From positions 1-16,623 of the forward strand of contig CAKUEV010000019.1 in NCBI GenBank assembly GCA_934646845.1: a DNA stretch of 16,623 nucleotides, written 5' to 3'. Below, one piece after another: positions 1-9,035 of this stretch. Numbering within the stretch: the first letter of the stretch is position 1; each line of letters opens with the position of its first letter. A model generated the notes under the pieces. That model had not been told where the DNA came from and searched no databases. It was given only the letters and a program-made list of their open reading frames with translations. Both the position numbers and the translations under genes were made by a program. Origin of the DNA: an uncultured Slackia sp. (GTDB lineage Bacteria; Actinomycetota; Coriobacteriia; Coriobacteriales; Eggerthellaceae).

Positions 1-886
1 CACGATTATCGTGTCCGCAACGGCTGCCGATTCCGCTCCGCTGCAGTACATCGCTCCTATGGCTGGTGCTGCAATGGGTGAGTACTTCGTCTACAACGGC
101 GAAGACGGCAAGCCCGCTGGCCCCGAGAATCTTGGCCGCCACGTGCTTATCACCTATGACGACCTGTCAAAGCAGGCTGTTGCTTACCGTCAGATGTCGT
201 TGACCCTGCGTCGCCCGCCGGGACGCGAAGCTTACCCCGGCGACATCTTCTACCTGCATTCGCGCCTGCTGGAGCGTGCTGTGAAGATGAACGAGGAATA
301 CGGCCTCGGCTCCATGACGGCTCTGCCGATCATCGAGACCCAGGCAGGCGACGTGTCTGCATACATTCCGACCAACGTTATTTCTATTACCGACGGTCAG
401 ATTTACCTGCAGACCGACCTGTTCTATCAGGGCCAGCGCCCCGCTGTCGACGTCGGCATTTCGGTGTCCCGCGTTGGTGGCTCCGCGCAGACCAAGGCCG
501 TCAAATCGGTTTCCGGTACTCTGCGCCTCGACCTTGCTGCATATCGCGAGCTCAAGGCGTTTACCCAGTTCGGTTCTGACCTGGACAAGTCTACCCAGGA
601 TCAGCTGAACCGCGGCGCCCGCATGACCGAGCTGCTCAAGCAGGGCCGCTACAGCACCCTTTCCTTCGAGGAAGAGGCCGTGGCTGTCTACGCTGGCGGC
701 AAGGGCTTCCTGGACGACGTGCCGGTTTCTGACGTCGTGCGCTTCCGCAACGAGCTCATCGAGTTCCTGCGCGCAAGCCACGCTGACGTCCTGAAGAAGA
801 TTCACGACGATGCGAAATTCACCCCTGAAAGCGAAGCTGCGCTCAATGCCGCTATCGACGCTTTCAAGGCGCAATTCGTGGCGTAA
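1..886 (+). CDS. atpA: ATP synthase F1 subunit alpha (5' truncated by window)
   Basis: This is the C-terminal part of the non-catalytic alpha subunit of F1Fo ATP synthase. About 294 codons are visible, open from base 2, and the N-terminal beta-barrel and P-loop lie outside the window. The visible part begins just after the nucleotide-binding core ([19 protein letters not shown]). It carries the family signatures [13 protein letters not shown] and [12 protein letters not shown], followed by the segment [10 protein letters not shown], whose Arg is the arginine finger that reaches into the beta catalytic site. The C-terminal helical domain follows. The stop at 884-886 lies 12 bases before atpG, with an AAGGAAGG ribosome site in between. 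The order alpha-gamma-beta-epsilon is the standard bacterial atp operon. Identification is essentially certain; only the start is missing. Confidence 0.98.
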   Translation, partial: TIIVSATAADSAPLQYIAPMAGAAMGEYFVYNGEDGKPAGPENLGRHVLITYDDLSKQAVAYRQMSLTLRRPPGREAYPGDIFYLHSRLLERAVKMNEEYGLGSMTALPIIETQAGDVSAYIPTNVISITDGQIYLQTDLFYQGQRPAVDVGISVSRVGGSAQTKAVKSVSGTLRLDLAAYRELKAFTQFGSDLDKSTQDQLNRGARMTELLKQGRYSTLSFEEEAVAVYAGGKGFLDDVPVSDVVRFRNELIEFLRASHADVLKKIHDDAKFTPESEAALNAAIDAFKAQFVA

Positions 887-898
887 GGAAGGCCCAAA

Positions 899-1795
899 AT
901 GCCTAACCTGCACGACATTGAAAAGCGCATCAAGTCGGTTTCTTCGACGAAGCAGATTACGCGCACCATGGAAATGGTCGCTGGCGCGAAGGTCAAATAT
1001 GCCACTGAGCGTATTCAGACCTCTGCTCCTTACGCCGACTCCATGACCGAGATGCTGCAAGGCGTCGCGGCGCGCGTGCAGGCCAGCGAGAATCCCTTGC
1101 TGGAAAAGCGTGAGAGCGTAAAGCGTGTCCTGTGTGTGGCCGTGGTTTCCGACCGCGGCCTCGCAGGCGGCTTTAACTCGAACGTCCTGCGCACCGTCGA
1201 GAAGACGATTCGCGCGAAAAAGGCGCAGGGTGTCGAGGTGGACGTTATCGCCTGTGGCAAGAAGGCCGGTGGCTTCTTCAAATTCCGCGGCGTGACGCCG
1301 GTTCTTGATTTCAAGGACCTCTCCGCCGATCCGACGTTTGAAGAGGCGAGCGAGATCGCCGATTACGCTGTCAAGGCGTATGAGGAAGGCTCCGTCGACG
1401 AGGTCGTTCTGGTGTACAACCACTGCAAGAACGCGGCCGAGCAGGTGCTCCGTGAGGAAGTCATTCTGCCGGTCGATACCGAGGCTGTCGTTGCTGCGGC
1501 TGCCGAGGAAACCTCCGAGAATGCCGAAGTCTCCGCGAGCGTTGAGTTCGAGCCCGAACCCGCCGATGTGCTCGCGCGTCTTCTGCCCGCTTACCTGCGC
1601 ACGTCGATCTATCATGCGTTGATCGACTCTGCTGCTGGCGAGCAGGCCGCACGCCGCACGGCAATGCACTCGGCTACCGAGAACGCCAACGAGATGGTGG
1701 AAACGCTGTCGAGAGTGTATAACCGCGTACGTCAAGGCGCCATCACCACAGAGATCTCCGAGATCGTTGGTGGCGCTGCAGCTTTGGAGGATTAA
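899..1795 (+). CDS. atpG: ATP synthase F1 subunit gamma
   Basis: This is the gamma subunit, the central rotor stalk of F1 (298 residues, normal size). The N-terminal helix has the family pattern of residues 1-40 (IEKRIKSVSSTKQITRTMEMVAGAK). The C-terminal helix (ARRTAMHSATENANEMV, then RVRQGAITTEISEIVGGA) is the partner half of the coiled coil that turns inside the alpha3beta3 ring. Between them is the Rossmann-like domain with SDRGLAGGFNSNV. A short Ala/Glu-rich acidic stretch near residues 195-220 (AAAAEETSENAE) is probably a lineage-specific surface loop. The ATG at 899 follows AAGGAAGG. The gene end touches atpD: the TAA at 1793-1795 is followed directly by the atpD ATG, so the two are probably translationally coupled. 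Confidence 0.98.
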   Translation: MPNLHDIEKRIKSVSSTKQITRTMEMVAGAKVKYATERIQTSAPYADSMTEMLQGVAARVQASENPLLEKRESVKRVLCVAVVSDRGLAGGFNSNVLRTVEKTIRAKKAQGVEVDVIACGKKAGGFFKFRGVTPVLDFKDLSADPTFEEASEIADYAVKAYEEGSVDEVVLVYNHCKNAAEQVLREEVILPVDTEAVVAAAAEETSENAEVSASVEFEPEPADVLARLLPAYLRTSIYHALIDSAAGEQAARRTAMHSATENANEMVETLSRVYNRVRQGAITTEISEIVGGAAALED

Positions 1796-3253
<1,458 letters not shown>

Positions 3254-3256
3254 GCG

Positions 3257-3520
3257 ATGACGAAATTTGCCTGCGATATCGTGACGCCTGAGGCGAAGTT
3301 CTACTCCGACGAGGTCCACTTCGTCGTGGTGCCCGGATCCGAAGGCGAAATGGGTTTCCTCTATGACCATGTGCCCTTGGTCTCGACGCTCGCGGACGGC
3401 GTTGTTCGCGTTCAGAAAGACGAAGGCGGCCCCTTCAAGGAATTTGCCGTTGAAGGCGGTTACGTGCAAGTGAGCGGTGACAAAGTCATCATCCTTGCCG
3501 ACAAGGCCGAAGAGAAATAG
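3257..3520 (+). CDS. atpC: ATP synthase F1 subunit epsilon, short form without C-terminal helices
   Basis: This is the epsilon subunit, which joins gamma to the c-ring. It has only 87 residues, against roughly 130-140 in most bacteria. The visible protein matches the N-terminal beta-sandwich: CDIVTPEAKFYSDEV, PGSEGEMGFLYDHVPLVSTLADGVVRV, then EGGYVQVSGDKVIILAD. It stops directly after that domain with AEEK. The two C-terminal helices, which sense ATP and brake hydrolysis in other bacteria, are absent. The TAG at 3518-3520 is followed by a clean terminator, and nothing in the following bases looks like a lost second half, so this seems to be a natural short form rather than a frameshift. Short epsilons are known in a few lineages such as green sulfur bacteria. 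It starts 3 bases after the atpD stop, with AAGGACGAGG as ribosome site. Confidence 0.95.
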   Translation: MTKFACDIVTPEAKFYSDEVHFVVVPGSEGEMGFLYDHVPLVSTLADGVVRVQKDEGGPFKEFAVEGGYVQVSGDKVIILADKAEEK

Positions 3521-3537
3521 CATCCATTGCATCTCTG

Positions 3538-3569
3538 AAAAGCCGATCCCATTTGGGGTCGGCTTTTTT
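3538..3569 (+). terminator. Intrinsic terminator of the atp operon
   Basis: The left arm (3538-3550, AAAAGCCGATCCC) pairs with the right arm (3555-3567) around an ATTT loop, with a single G-U pair. A run of six T follows. It lies 17 bases after the atpC stop and closes the operon. Confidence 0.92.
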
Positions 3570-3793
3570 GTTTGCCGTGTGGCGTTGGAACGCGGCGCGA
3601 AACGATGGGCGCGGTTGCCTTTTTTGCAGGTGCCGCTTGTTTCCTCCGTTAGTAATCGGCTGGATTGGTCGTTATCCTTTGTCAGGTCAGACCCAATTAC
3701 TTTTAGTGCCTTCTAGCCATTTCTTTGGTTCTGTGGTTGTATTAATACGATTACGCATCTGCAATGTATTCGAACCACGCGTAAGGAGGGCTT

Positions 3794-5866
3794 ATGGCTC
3801 TGTCTCATTTCGCTTATACGCGCCGTAATGTTATCTCGAGCGGCGTTGCGGTTGCTATGGCGGCGACGATGGCATTTCCCGCTGTTGCGCTTGCCGATGC
3901 CATCAATGGCTCTGAAGGGGATTCAACGGCCTCTCATTCTGCAGGCTTGGAGGCCGGCGTTTCGGTTGACGAAGCTGCGGCAAGCTCTGCAGGGGAGTCG
4001 CAAACCAATTATGTAGCCGAGACAACCGGCGTGCAGGTGAATAAGGAAGACTATTATTCCGAAGAAGGCTCTCCCGAGGCGCTTATGTCGCTGTTTTCGA
4101 TGGGAAGGTCCGCGTCCGGGTTGCGTCCTGTGAACCTGAGCAGCGATGTAACGTATTTCGGCGCCTATGAGGGCGGCAGCTACGCTCAAGCCTTGAGCTC
4201 GGGCGACGGTTTCCATGCGGTTGGCTATTACCAGTTCGATAATCGCTACGGTTTGCTTGATTTCATTCGTGCGGTGTATGCATACGATCCGTCGAAGTAC
4301 TCGATGTTTGAGCAATTCAACTATGTCGCCGATTCGACCTTCAAAGCCGATAATGCCATGCGTCAAAACGGCCAATTCACGGCGCTTGGCGTCGCGTTGA
4401 ACTCTTCGTGGAAAGCCGCATACGCGGCTGATGCCGAGGAATTCTCTCGTCTGCAAGATGGCTGGGAATACATCAAGTACATCGAGCCTGCGCTCGACTA
4501 TCTCGACTCTCGTGGAATCGACATTTATAGCCGCGCCGATGCCGTTCAGGGCCTCTGCGCGAGCTTGTGCAACCTTTTCGGCCCGTCTGGATGGCATAAA
4601 TTCGTCGGAGGGTATTCCGATGGTTATGACTGGAACGGCTTCTACAATAGCTGGAAATATTGGGATGGTTGCGGCCTGAATAACGATATGACCGATGCTG
4701 AGTTCGTGAGCACGCTGTGCGACTATGTGGTCGAAAACGTTGGCGTGTTCTACAAGGGCCAGCCTCAATATCATCAGGGTTGGCAAAATCGCTACAAGCG
4801 CGAGAAGGCTCAATGCCTTGCGATGATTGCCGAGCATGGCGATACCCATGTGAAAGCCGATGAGCCGACCCAACCGAGCGAGCCAACCCAACCGAGCAAG
4901 CCGGGCAATGGTGGAGTCGCTAGTGGCGGTTCGGTGTCGAACGGTGATTCTGCGTCGAATGGCAATGATTCTTCCGCATCGGGTGCTGGCAATGGCTCTT
5001 CTTCAAGCAGCGAGCCGTCGGGTGGCAATAATGCCGCTGCGGGCGGAAATAGCGGCGCGAACAATGGGGGCCTATCGTCGAGCAACGGAAATGCGAATTC
5101 CAATGGCGCTGGCGCTGGTGGAGCGTCTTCGGGCGGCGTCTTGAATTCGACGGGTGCCGGCAATGGGTCGAGCGTTGGAGCTTCGGGCGGCTCGGACTCT
5201 TCGTCGGTTGGAAACGGGAGCACTGTAGGGAACGTCTCTAGCGGAAGCAACGGTTCCGGTGCAGCATCGGGTTCGAATTCTGATGCGGTATCGGGATCGG
5301 GTGCAACGTCTGGCTCCGCTTCCTCTTCGGGCGGTTCTGCTTCGACGGGCGCTCCTGTCGTGAATATGGCGCCCCTCGTTCCGCCGTTCTCGATTTTGGG
5401 CGGCACGTTGAATGGTGCCGGAAATAACGCTTTTGGTTCGAACCGGGCTCCTTCGAATGATTCTGGTGCTTCTCAAGGCCCTGAGGAGTCCAATGGCGCC
5501 CTTGGCGGCGCAACCCAGGGTGGGGCGTCTGGGAAAGAAGAGGGCGGAAGCGATATTCAGCCTGATAATGGCGCGCAGAACAAAGCCGATGCCACAGATG
5601 ACGAGAAAAAGGCCGAGGGCGATTCCTTGAGCCTTGCAAAGGCGTTGGGTAGCGAAGCTGATGCGGCCACAGTGAAGGCCGAATCGGGTTCTGCGCAGGG
5701 TGAACAGGCTGCAGCCGACAACCAGGTACAGCAGGACAACAGGCTGTCTCAAACCAACGACAGCATGAAGGGCCTCATTATCGCGATGGCAGCGATTGCC
5801 GTTGCGGCGCTTTCGGTTATCGGCGTTGTCGTTTTCCGAATGACTCATCGCAGGGACGATCGTTAG
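3794..5866 (+). CDS. Secreted, membrane-anchored surface protein with lysozyme-like domain and Ser/Gly/Asn-rich stalk
   Basis: This is a 690-residue exported protein of unknown exact function. Residues 1-36 form a signal peptide with a twin-arginine-like start (YTRRNVISSG) and a likely cut after AVALA or ADA, so Tat export is possible. Residues about 117-349 form one domain. Its pattern (AYEGGSY with E126, GYYQFD at 144-149, a GIDIYSRADAVQG helix, then SLCNLFGPSGW) resembles the lysozyme/chitosanase-like fold of cell-wall hydrolases and phage tail lysins. E126 is the best candidate acid residue. A Pro spacer (EPTQPSEPTQPSKPG, 357-371) leads into a low-complexity Ser/Gly/Asn stalk to about 560, then an acidic Ala-rich segment. 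One hydrophobic helix (660-680) with a basic tail (HRR) anchors the C-terminus; no LPXTG motif is seen. The ATG follows AAGGAGG at 3783-3789. It is flanked by terminators and so is monocistronic. A peptidoglycan-directed role is inferred; an adhesin or coat role is the alternative. Confidence 0.8.
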   Translation: MALSHFAYTRRNVISSGVAVAMAATMAFPAVALADAINGSEGDSTASHSAGLEAGVSVDEAAASSAGESQTNYVAETTGVQVNKEDYYSEEGSPEALMSLFSMGRSASGLRPVNLSSDVTYFGAYEGGSYAQALSSGDGFHAVGYYQFDNRYGLLDFIRAVYAYDPSKYSMFEQFNYVADSTFKADNAMRQNGQFTALGVALNSSWKAAYAADAEEFSRLQDGWEYIKYIEPALDYLDSRGIDIYSRADAVQGLCASLCNLFGPSGWHKFVGGYSDGYDWNGFYNSWKYWDGCGLNNDMTDAEFVSTLCDYVVENVGVFYKGQPQYHQGWQNRYKREKAQCLAMIAEHGDTHVKADEPTQPSEPTQPSKPGNGGVASGGSVSNGDSASNGNDSSASGAGNGSSSSSEPSGGNNAAAGGNSGANNGGLSSSNGNANSNGAGAGGASSGGVLNSTGAGNGSSVGASGGSDSSSVGNGSTVGNVSSGSNGSGAASGSNSDAVSGSGATSGSASSSGGSASTGAPVVNMAPLVPPFSILGGTLNGAGNNAFGSNRAPSNDSGASQGPEESNGALGGATQGGASGKEEGGSDIQPDNGAQNKADATDDEKKAEGDSLSLAKALGSEADAATVKAESGSAQGEQAAADNQVQQDNRLSQTNDSMKGLIIAMAAIAVAALSVIGVVVFRMTHRRDDR

Positions 5867-5889
5867 CGGCGGCTCCTCGCCGATCAAAT

Positions 5890-5928
5890 AAAAAGCCGGG
5901 CTCGTGACATGACGAGCTCGGCTTTTTT
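5890..5928. terminator. Bidirectional intrinsic terminator between convergent genes
   Basis: A 16-bp stem (AAAAGCCGGGCTCGT and its partner, with one G-U pair) around a GACATG loop is followed by six T on the plus strand. On the minus strand the same hairpin ends in TTTTTTATTT. It can therefore stop both the surface-protein transcript and the convergent luxR-type transcript. Confidence 0.9.
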
Positions 5929-5979
5929 GCTTTCAGAAACCTGCTAAATGCTCGTAGCGTTTAGCAGGTTTCTGAAAGC
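5929..5979. repeat. Long perfect palindrome, dispersed hairpin repeat copy 1
   Basis: Perfect 20-bp arms (5929-5948 and 5960-5979) enclose TGCTCGTAGCG. That segment pairs further (TGCT with AGCG, one T-G pair), giving about 24 pairs and a 3-base CGT loop. It directly abuts the terminator at 5890-5928, so it is unlikely to be needed as a terminator itself. The core (AACCTG, TAAATGCT, CGT, AGC, TTTA, CAGGTT) recurs as the reverse complement at 10945-10977. Confidence 0.9.
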
Positions 5980-6056
5980 ATGGGGCGTACGCGATGCTTG
6001 AGCGTTGCCTTGCGGCACATTGGGATCGTGAGGACGGGAAGGCGAGTGCAAACGGG

Positions 6057-7022
6057 TTATGACATTTTGCGGAAGTCGCGCATGAGCTCCTGGCGGTTCG
6101 CCTGGGCCGTTTTCTTCAGGATGTTATGCACGTGCACCTTCACGGTCGATGCGGCGAGGCTGAGTTCTCCTGCGATGTTTTGGTTGTCTTTGCCTTCGAG
6201 CACCATGCGAAGTACCTCGGTTTCACGTGCGGAAAGGCCATAGTGCTGCGCATAGCCAGCAAGGCCGGCATTGATGAATGCTCCAACGCGGCCTTCAGCT
6301 TCGGCAGGGGGCTTCTCAAAATGAATCGAAAGCAGCTTGTAGCACGAGGTTCCAATAAACGCCGCCATCCACAACATGAGGGCGTTTTCCGCGAAATTGC
6401 GTTCAGGGAAAAACGGCACCGCGCCCGATTCGACCAACACGGGATCGATGTAGAACAGGAAGAGGACGTTTTCGATAAGTATGGCAGCTCCGAGCACGAG
6501 TACGCCAACATATGCTATGCGATGGCGCCACATGCGTTCGCGCAGGGCATCGCTTCGCCCCATATACCGAACCGCGATGTAGACCATTATCCAAAGCAGA
6601 TAGAGCGTGCGCATGCCGTAGAACACGAAGAGGTGCGTGTTGCCTGCTGGCATAAATGCGTACACGAGCAAGCTCGCGACGACGAACATGACGGCCGGCA
6701 CGATTTGCAGCGCGCGGCGCTGCTCGTCAAGTGCGTCGCACACCATGAGCCAGAAAGCCGTGAACAGCCCGCAGCCCGTAACGATGGATGCGACTTGCGA
6801 TCCAATGAAATACACCGATTCAGGCATGGTAGCCGTGGAGCTTACCATGAAGTCGTCCAAGAAGACGAGCGCGACGTCAAAGAAGTAGAACAGAAAGCCA
6901 ATGCAAGCGAAGCCGAGAGACTTGCGATGCGTGACCAAAAACGTCGACAAACACATTGCCGACGTCATGATGCTCACCAGCAAAATGATAAGCGTGTAAT
7001 AAAACAGAGCGACCAAACCCAT
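6057..7022 (-). CDS. Seven-helix membrane LuxR-type transcriptional regulator
   Basis: This is a 321-residue membrane-bound transcription factor. Residues 1-235 hold about seven hydrophobic segments (near 2-23, 37-58, 70-95, 104-124, 130-154, 167-192 and 213-235). They form a sensor without a recognisable ligand-binding domain. Residues 261-320 are a LuxR/FixJ-type helix-turn-helix: LSARETEVLRMVLEGKDNQNIA, then STVKVHVHNILKKT, with the conserved recognition helix. Such one-protein sensor-regulators are frequent in Eggerthellaceae and often sit beside the transporter or enzyme they control. Here the gene is divergent from the YfcC-type carrier at 7269, the obvious candidate target. The ATG (7020-7022) is preceded on the minus strand by an AAGGGGG ribosome site. 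The signal it senses cannot be told from sequence. Confidence 0.9.
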   Translation of the reverse strand: MGLVALFYYTLIILLVSIMTSAMCLSTFLVTHRKSLGFACIGFLFYFFDVALVFLDDFMVSSTATMPESVYFIGSQVASIVTGCGLFTAFWLMVCDALDEQRRALQIVPAVMFVVASLLVYAFMPAGNTHLFVFYGMRTLYLLWIMVYIAVRYMGRSDALRERMWRHRIAYVGVLVLGAAILIENVLFLFYIDPVLVESGAVPFFPERNFAENALMLWMAAFIGTSCYKLLSIHFEKPPAEAEGRVGAFINAGLAGYAQHYGLSARETEVLRMVLEGKDNQNIAGELSLAASTVKVHVHNILKKTAQANRQELMRDFRKMS

Positions 7023-7053
7023 GGTTGCCCCCTTTTCACAGTACTAGTTTCCC

Positions 7054-7068
7054 CTACAACCATTGTAG
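7054..7068. promoter_or_regulatory. Candidate operator palindrome CTACAA-CCA-TTGTAG
   Basis: A perfect 6-bp inverted repeat with a 3-base spacer lies between the divergent regulator and carrier genes. It overlaps the proposed -10 box of the regulator promoter, so binding there could give autoregulation. LuxR-type dimers bind short dyads of this kind, but the site is a guess from symmetry and position. Confidence 0.35.
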
Positions 7069-7089
7069 ACCTCTCTGGCCGGGTGTGAG
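7062..7089 (-). promoter_or_regulatory. Putative promoter of the LuxR-type regulator
   Basis: On the minus strand, CTCACA (7089-7084, 4 of 6 matches to TTGACA) and TACAAT (7067-7062, 5 of 6 matches to TATAAT) are separated by 16 bases, about 40 bases before the start codon. Confidence 0.4.
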
Positions 7090-7268
7090 TCGAGGATTAT
7101 GCGAGGTGTATTTGCTGACCTGGGTAAACGGCATGCTACACCCAAGATATACCCCTTATGCACCAGGGTTATACGTAGCCAAATCGTTACTTTTCCCGAT
7201 ACACTCGCGCCAGAGAGAGGGGCGTTGGGCGCCATACGGGTGCAAGCCCCACGTCACAAGGAGGAAAT

Positions 7269-8855
7269 ATGGCAGAAGAGGCAGTGGCCACGCCGGTGGG
7301 AAACGGCGCGGCTGACGGAAAGCCGAAGAAGAAGCATAAGCTCAGCTTCCCCACGGCATTTACAATCCTGTTCGTAATCACCATTCTCGCAGTTATCGCA
7401 ACGTGGTTTATTCCCGCGGGCGCCTATTCCAAGGTCGCCTACGTCGCTGATTCGGGCGTGTTCCAGATCACTGAGCCCGATGGCAATGTCCGTACTATTG
7501 AAGGTACGGCCGAGGCATTCCATGCCGACCCTGAACTCGCCGACATGAAGATCGACGTCAATCAGTTCCTGAACGGCGCTATTACCAAGGCAATTTCTGT
7601 TCCCGGCACCTACACCGAGCTCGAGTCTCAGCCTATGGGTGTTGCCGACGTCTTCACTTCGATGGTCAATGGCACTATCAACGGCGTTGACATCATGGTC
7701 TTCATCTTGGTTCTTGGTGGCTTGATCGGCGTTGTGAACGCATCCGGCGCATTCGAGAGCGGCTTGGTCGCGCTCACGAAGAAGACGAAGGGTCGCGAGT
7801 TCGCGCTCGTATTCCTCGTGGCCGCGCTCATGGTTTTGGGCGGCACCACCTGCGGTCTCGAAGAAGAGGCTGTTGCGTTCTACCCGATTCTGGTGCCTAT
7901 CTTCTTGGCACTGGGCTATGACTCCATCGTCTGCGTTGGCGCTATCTTCCTCGCAGGCTCCATGGGCACCACGTTCTCGACGATCAACCCGTTCTCGGTC
8001 GTTATCGCTTCGAATGCTGCCGGCGTTATCTGGACCGAAGGCATCATGTGGCGCGTTATCGGCTGCGTCGTTGGCGGCATCGTCGTTATCTCTTACCTGT
8101 ATTGGTACTGCAAGAAGGTTAAGGCGAACCCCGAGTTCAGCTACACCTACGAAGATCGCGAGAAATTCGCCAAGCTCTACGCTACGCATGACCCCAATTC
8201 CGACAACATTCCTGCGTTCGACTGGAAGCGCAAGGTCATCCTGGTGCTCTTCATCATGGCGTTCGTCATCATGGTCTGGGGCGTTGTGACCCAGGGCTGG
8301 TGGTTCCCGCAGATGGCCGCTTCGTTCCTCGCTGTCGCCATTGTCTGCATGTTCCTGTGCGGCCTCGATGAGAAGACCGTCACCGACGCATTCGTAAGCG
8401 GCGCTTCGAGCCTGGTCGGCGTTTCGCTCATCATCGGTCTCGCCCGCGGCGTTAACATGATCATGGAGAACGGCCTGATTTCTGACACGCTTCTGTACTG
8501 GGCTTCCAACGCAGTCGCCGGTATGTCTGGCCCGCTGTTCATCCTCATGATGATGGTCATGTTCTTCCTGCTCGGCTTTATCGTGCCTTCTTCTTCGGGC
8601 CTGGCCGTGCTCGCAATGCCGATTCTGGCGCCGCTCGCCGACACCGTTGGCATCGACCGCTCCATCGTTGTTTCCGCTTACAACTGGGGCCAGTACGCAA
8701 TGCTCTACCTCGCACCTACGGGTCTGGTCATGGCAACCCTGACCATGCTCGACATGAAGTATTCCCACTGGGTGAAGTTCGTTCTCCCGATGGTTGGATT
8801 CCTGTTCGTGTTCGGTGGCGCCCTGCTCGTTATCCAGGTTATGGTCGGCGCCTAA
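7269..8855 (+). CDS. YfcC family carrier (DcuC-like ion transporter superfamily)
   Basis: This is a 528-residue polytopic inner-membrane carrier of the YfcC family (COG1288, C4-dicarboxylate anaerobic carrier-like). A Lys-rich cytoplasmic N-terminus (KPKKKHK, 18-24) precedes the first helix with TWFIPAGAYSK. Two half-repeat signatures are visible: GGTTCGLEEEAVAFYP (191-206, with the family acidic cluster) and GFIVPSSSGLAVLAMPILAP (436-455). GTTFSTINPFSV at 233-243 is another conserved segment. The substrate is not known for the family as a whole; dicarboxylates, amino acids such as arginine/ornithine, and peptide-like acids have been proposed for relatives. The ATG follows AAGGAGG at 7258-7264. 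Divergence from the membrane LuxR-type regulator suggests uptake or exchange induced by an external signal. The gene is monocistronic, with terminators after it. Confidence 0.9.
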   Translation: MAEEAVATPVGNGAADGKPKKKHKLSFPTAFTILFVITILAVIATWFIPAGAYSKVAYVADSGVFQITEPDGNVRTIEGTAEAFHADPELADMKIDVNQFLNGAITKAISVPGTYTELESQPMGVADVFTSMVNGTINGVDIMVFILVLGGLIGVVNASGAFESGLVALTKKTKGREFALVFLVAALMVLGGTTCGLEEEAVAFYPILVPIFLALGYDSIVCVGAIFLAGSMGTTFSTINPFSVVIASNAAGVIWTEGIMWRVIGCVVGGIVVISYLYWYCKKVKANPEFSYTYEDREKFAKLYATHDPNSDNIPAFDWKRKVILVLFIMAFVIMVWGVVTQGWWFPQMAASFLAVAIVCMFLCGLDEKTVTDAFVSGASSLVGVSLIIGLARGVNMIMENGLISDTLLYWASNAVAGMSGPLFILMMMVMFFLLGFIVPSSSGLAVLAMPILAPLADTVGIDRSIVVSAYNWGQYAMLYLAPTGLVMATLTMLDMKYSHWVKFVLPMVGFLFVFGGALLVIQVMVGA

Positions 8856-8933
8856 CCTACGGTATATCCTAATCGCCCGCGGCAGCTCAACCACGCGCGG
8901 CGAGTCGCCATACGTCCCCGCCACGGGACGACT

Positions 8934-8970
8934 GAAGCCGCCCTTTCCCCTGGGCGGCTTCTTTCTTTTC
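8934..8970 (+). terminator. Intrinsic terminator after the YfcC-type gene
   Basis: The arms GAAGCCGCCC (8934-8943) and GGGCGGCTTC (8952-8961) pair perfectly around an 8-base loop. A T-rich tail (TTTCTTTTC) follows. Confidence 0.85.
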
Positions 8971-8982
8971 GGAAGGGGAGCG

Positions 8983-9031
8983 CGGCCGTGTTTCCGGACA
9001 TTCGTCTTGGGTGCACGGCCGTTTTGCTTTT
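8983..9031 (+). terminator. Possible second terminator hairpin
   Basis: CGGCCGTG (8983-8990) pairs with CACGGCCG (9014-9021) around a 23-base loop, followed by TTTTGCTTTT. It would back up the terminator at 8934-8970 before transcription enters the convergent B3/4 gene. The long loop weakens the call. Confidence 0.4.
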
Positions 9032-9035
9032 GCGG

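Noticed and set aside
3923..4891. 322-codon antisense frame inside the surface-protein gene
   Set aside because: The sense frame has a signal peptide, a domain and a membrane anchor in order. The antisense frame has none of these and no ribosome site.
5770..5866. Sortase anchor on the surface protein
   Set aside because: A hydrophobic helix and basic tail are present, but no LPXTG-like motif lies before them.
7254..8924. 556-codon antisense frame over the YfcC-type gene
   Set aside because: It is rich in His, Asp, Glu, Arg and Asn and mirrors the hydrophobic sense codons. No protein family features were seen.
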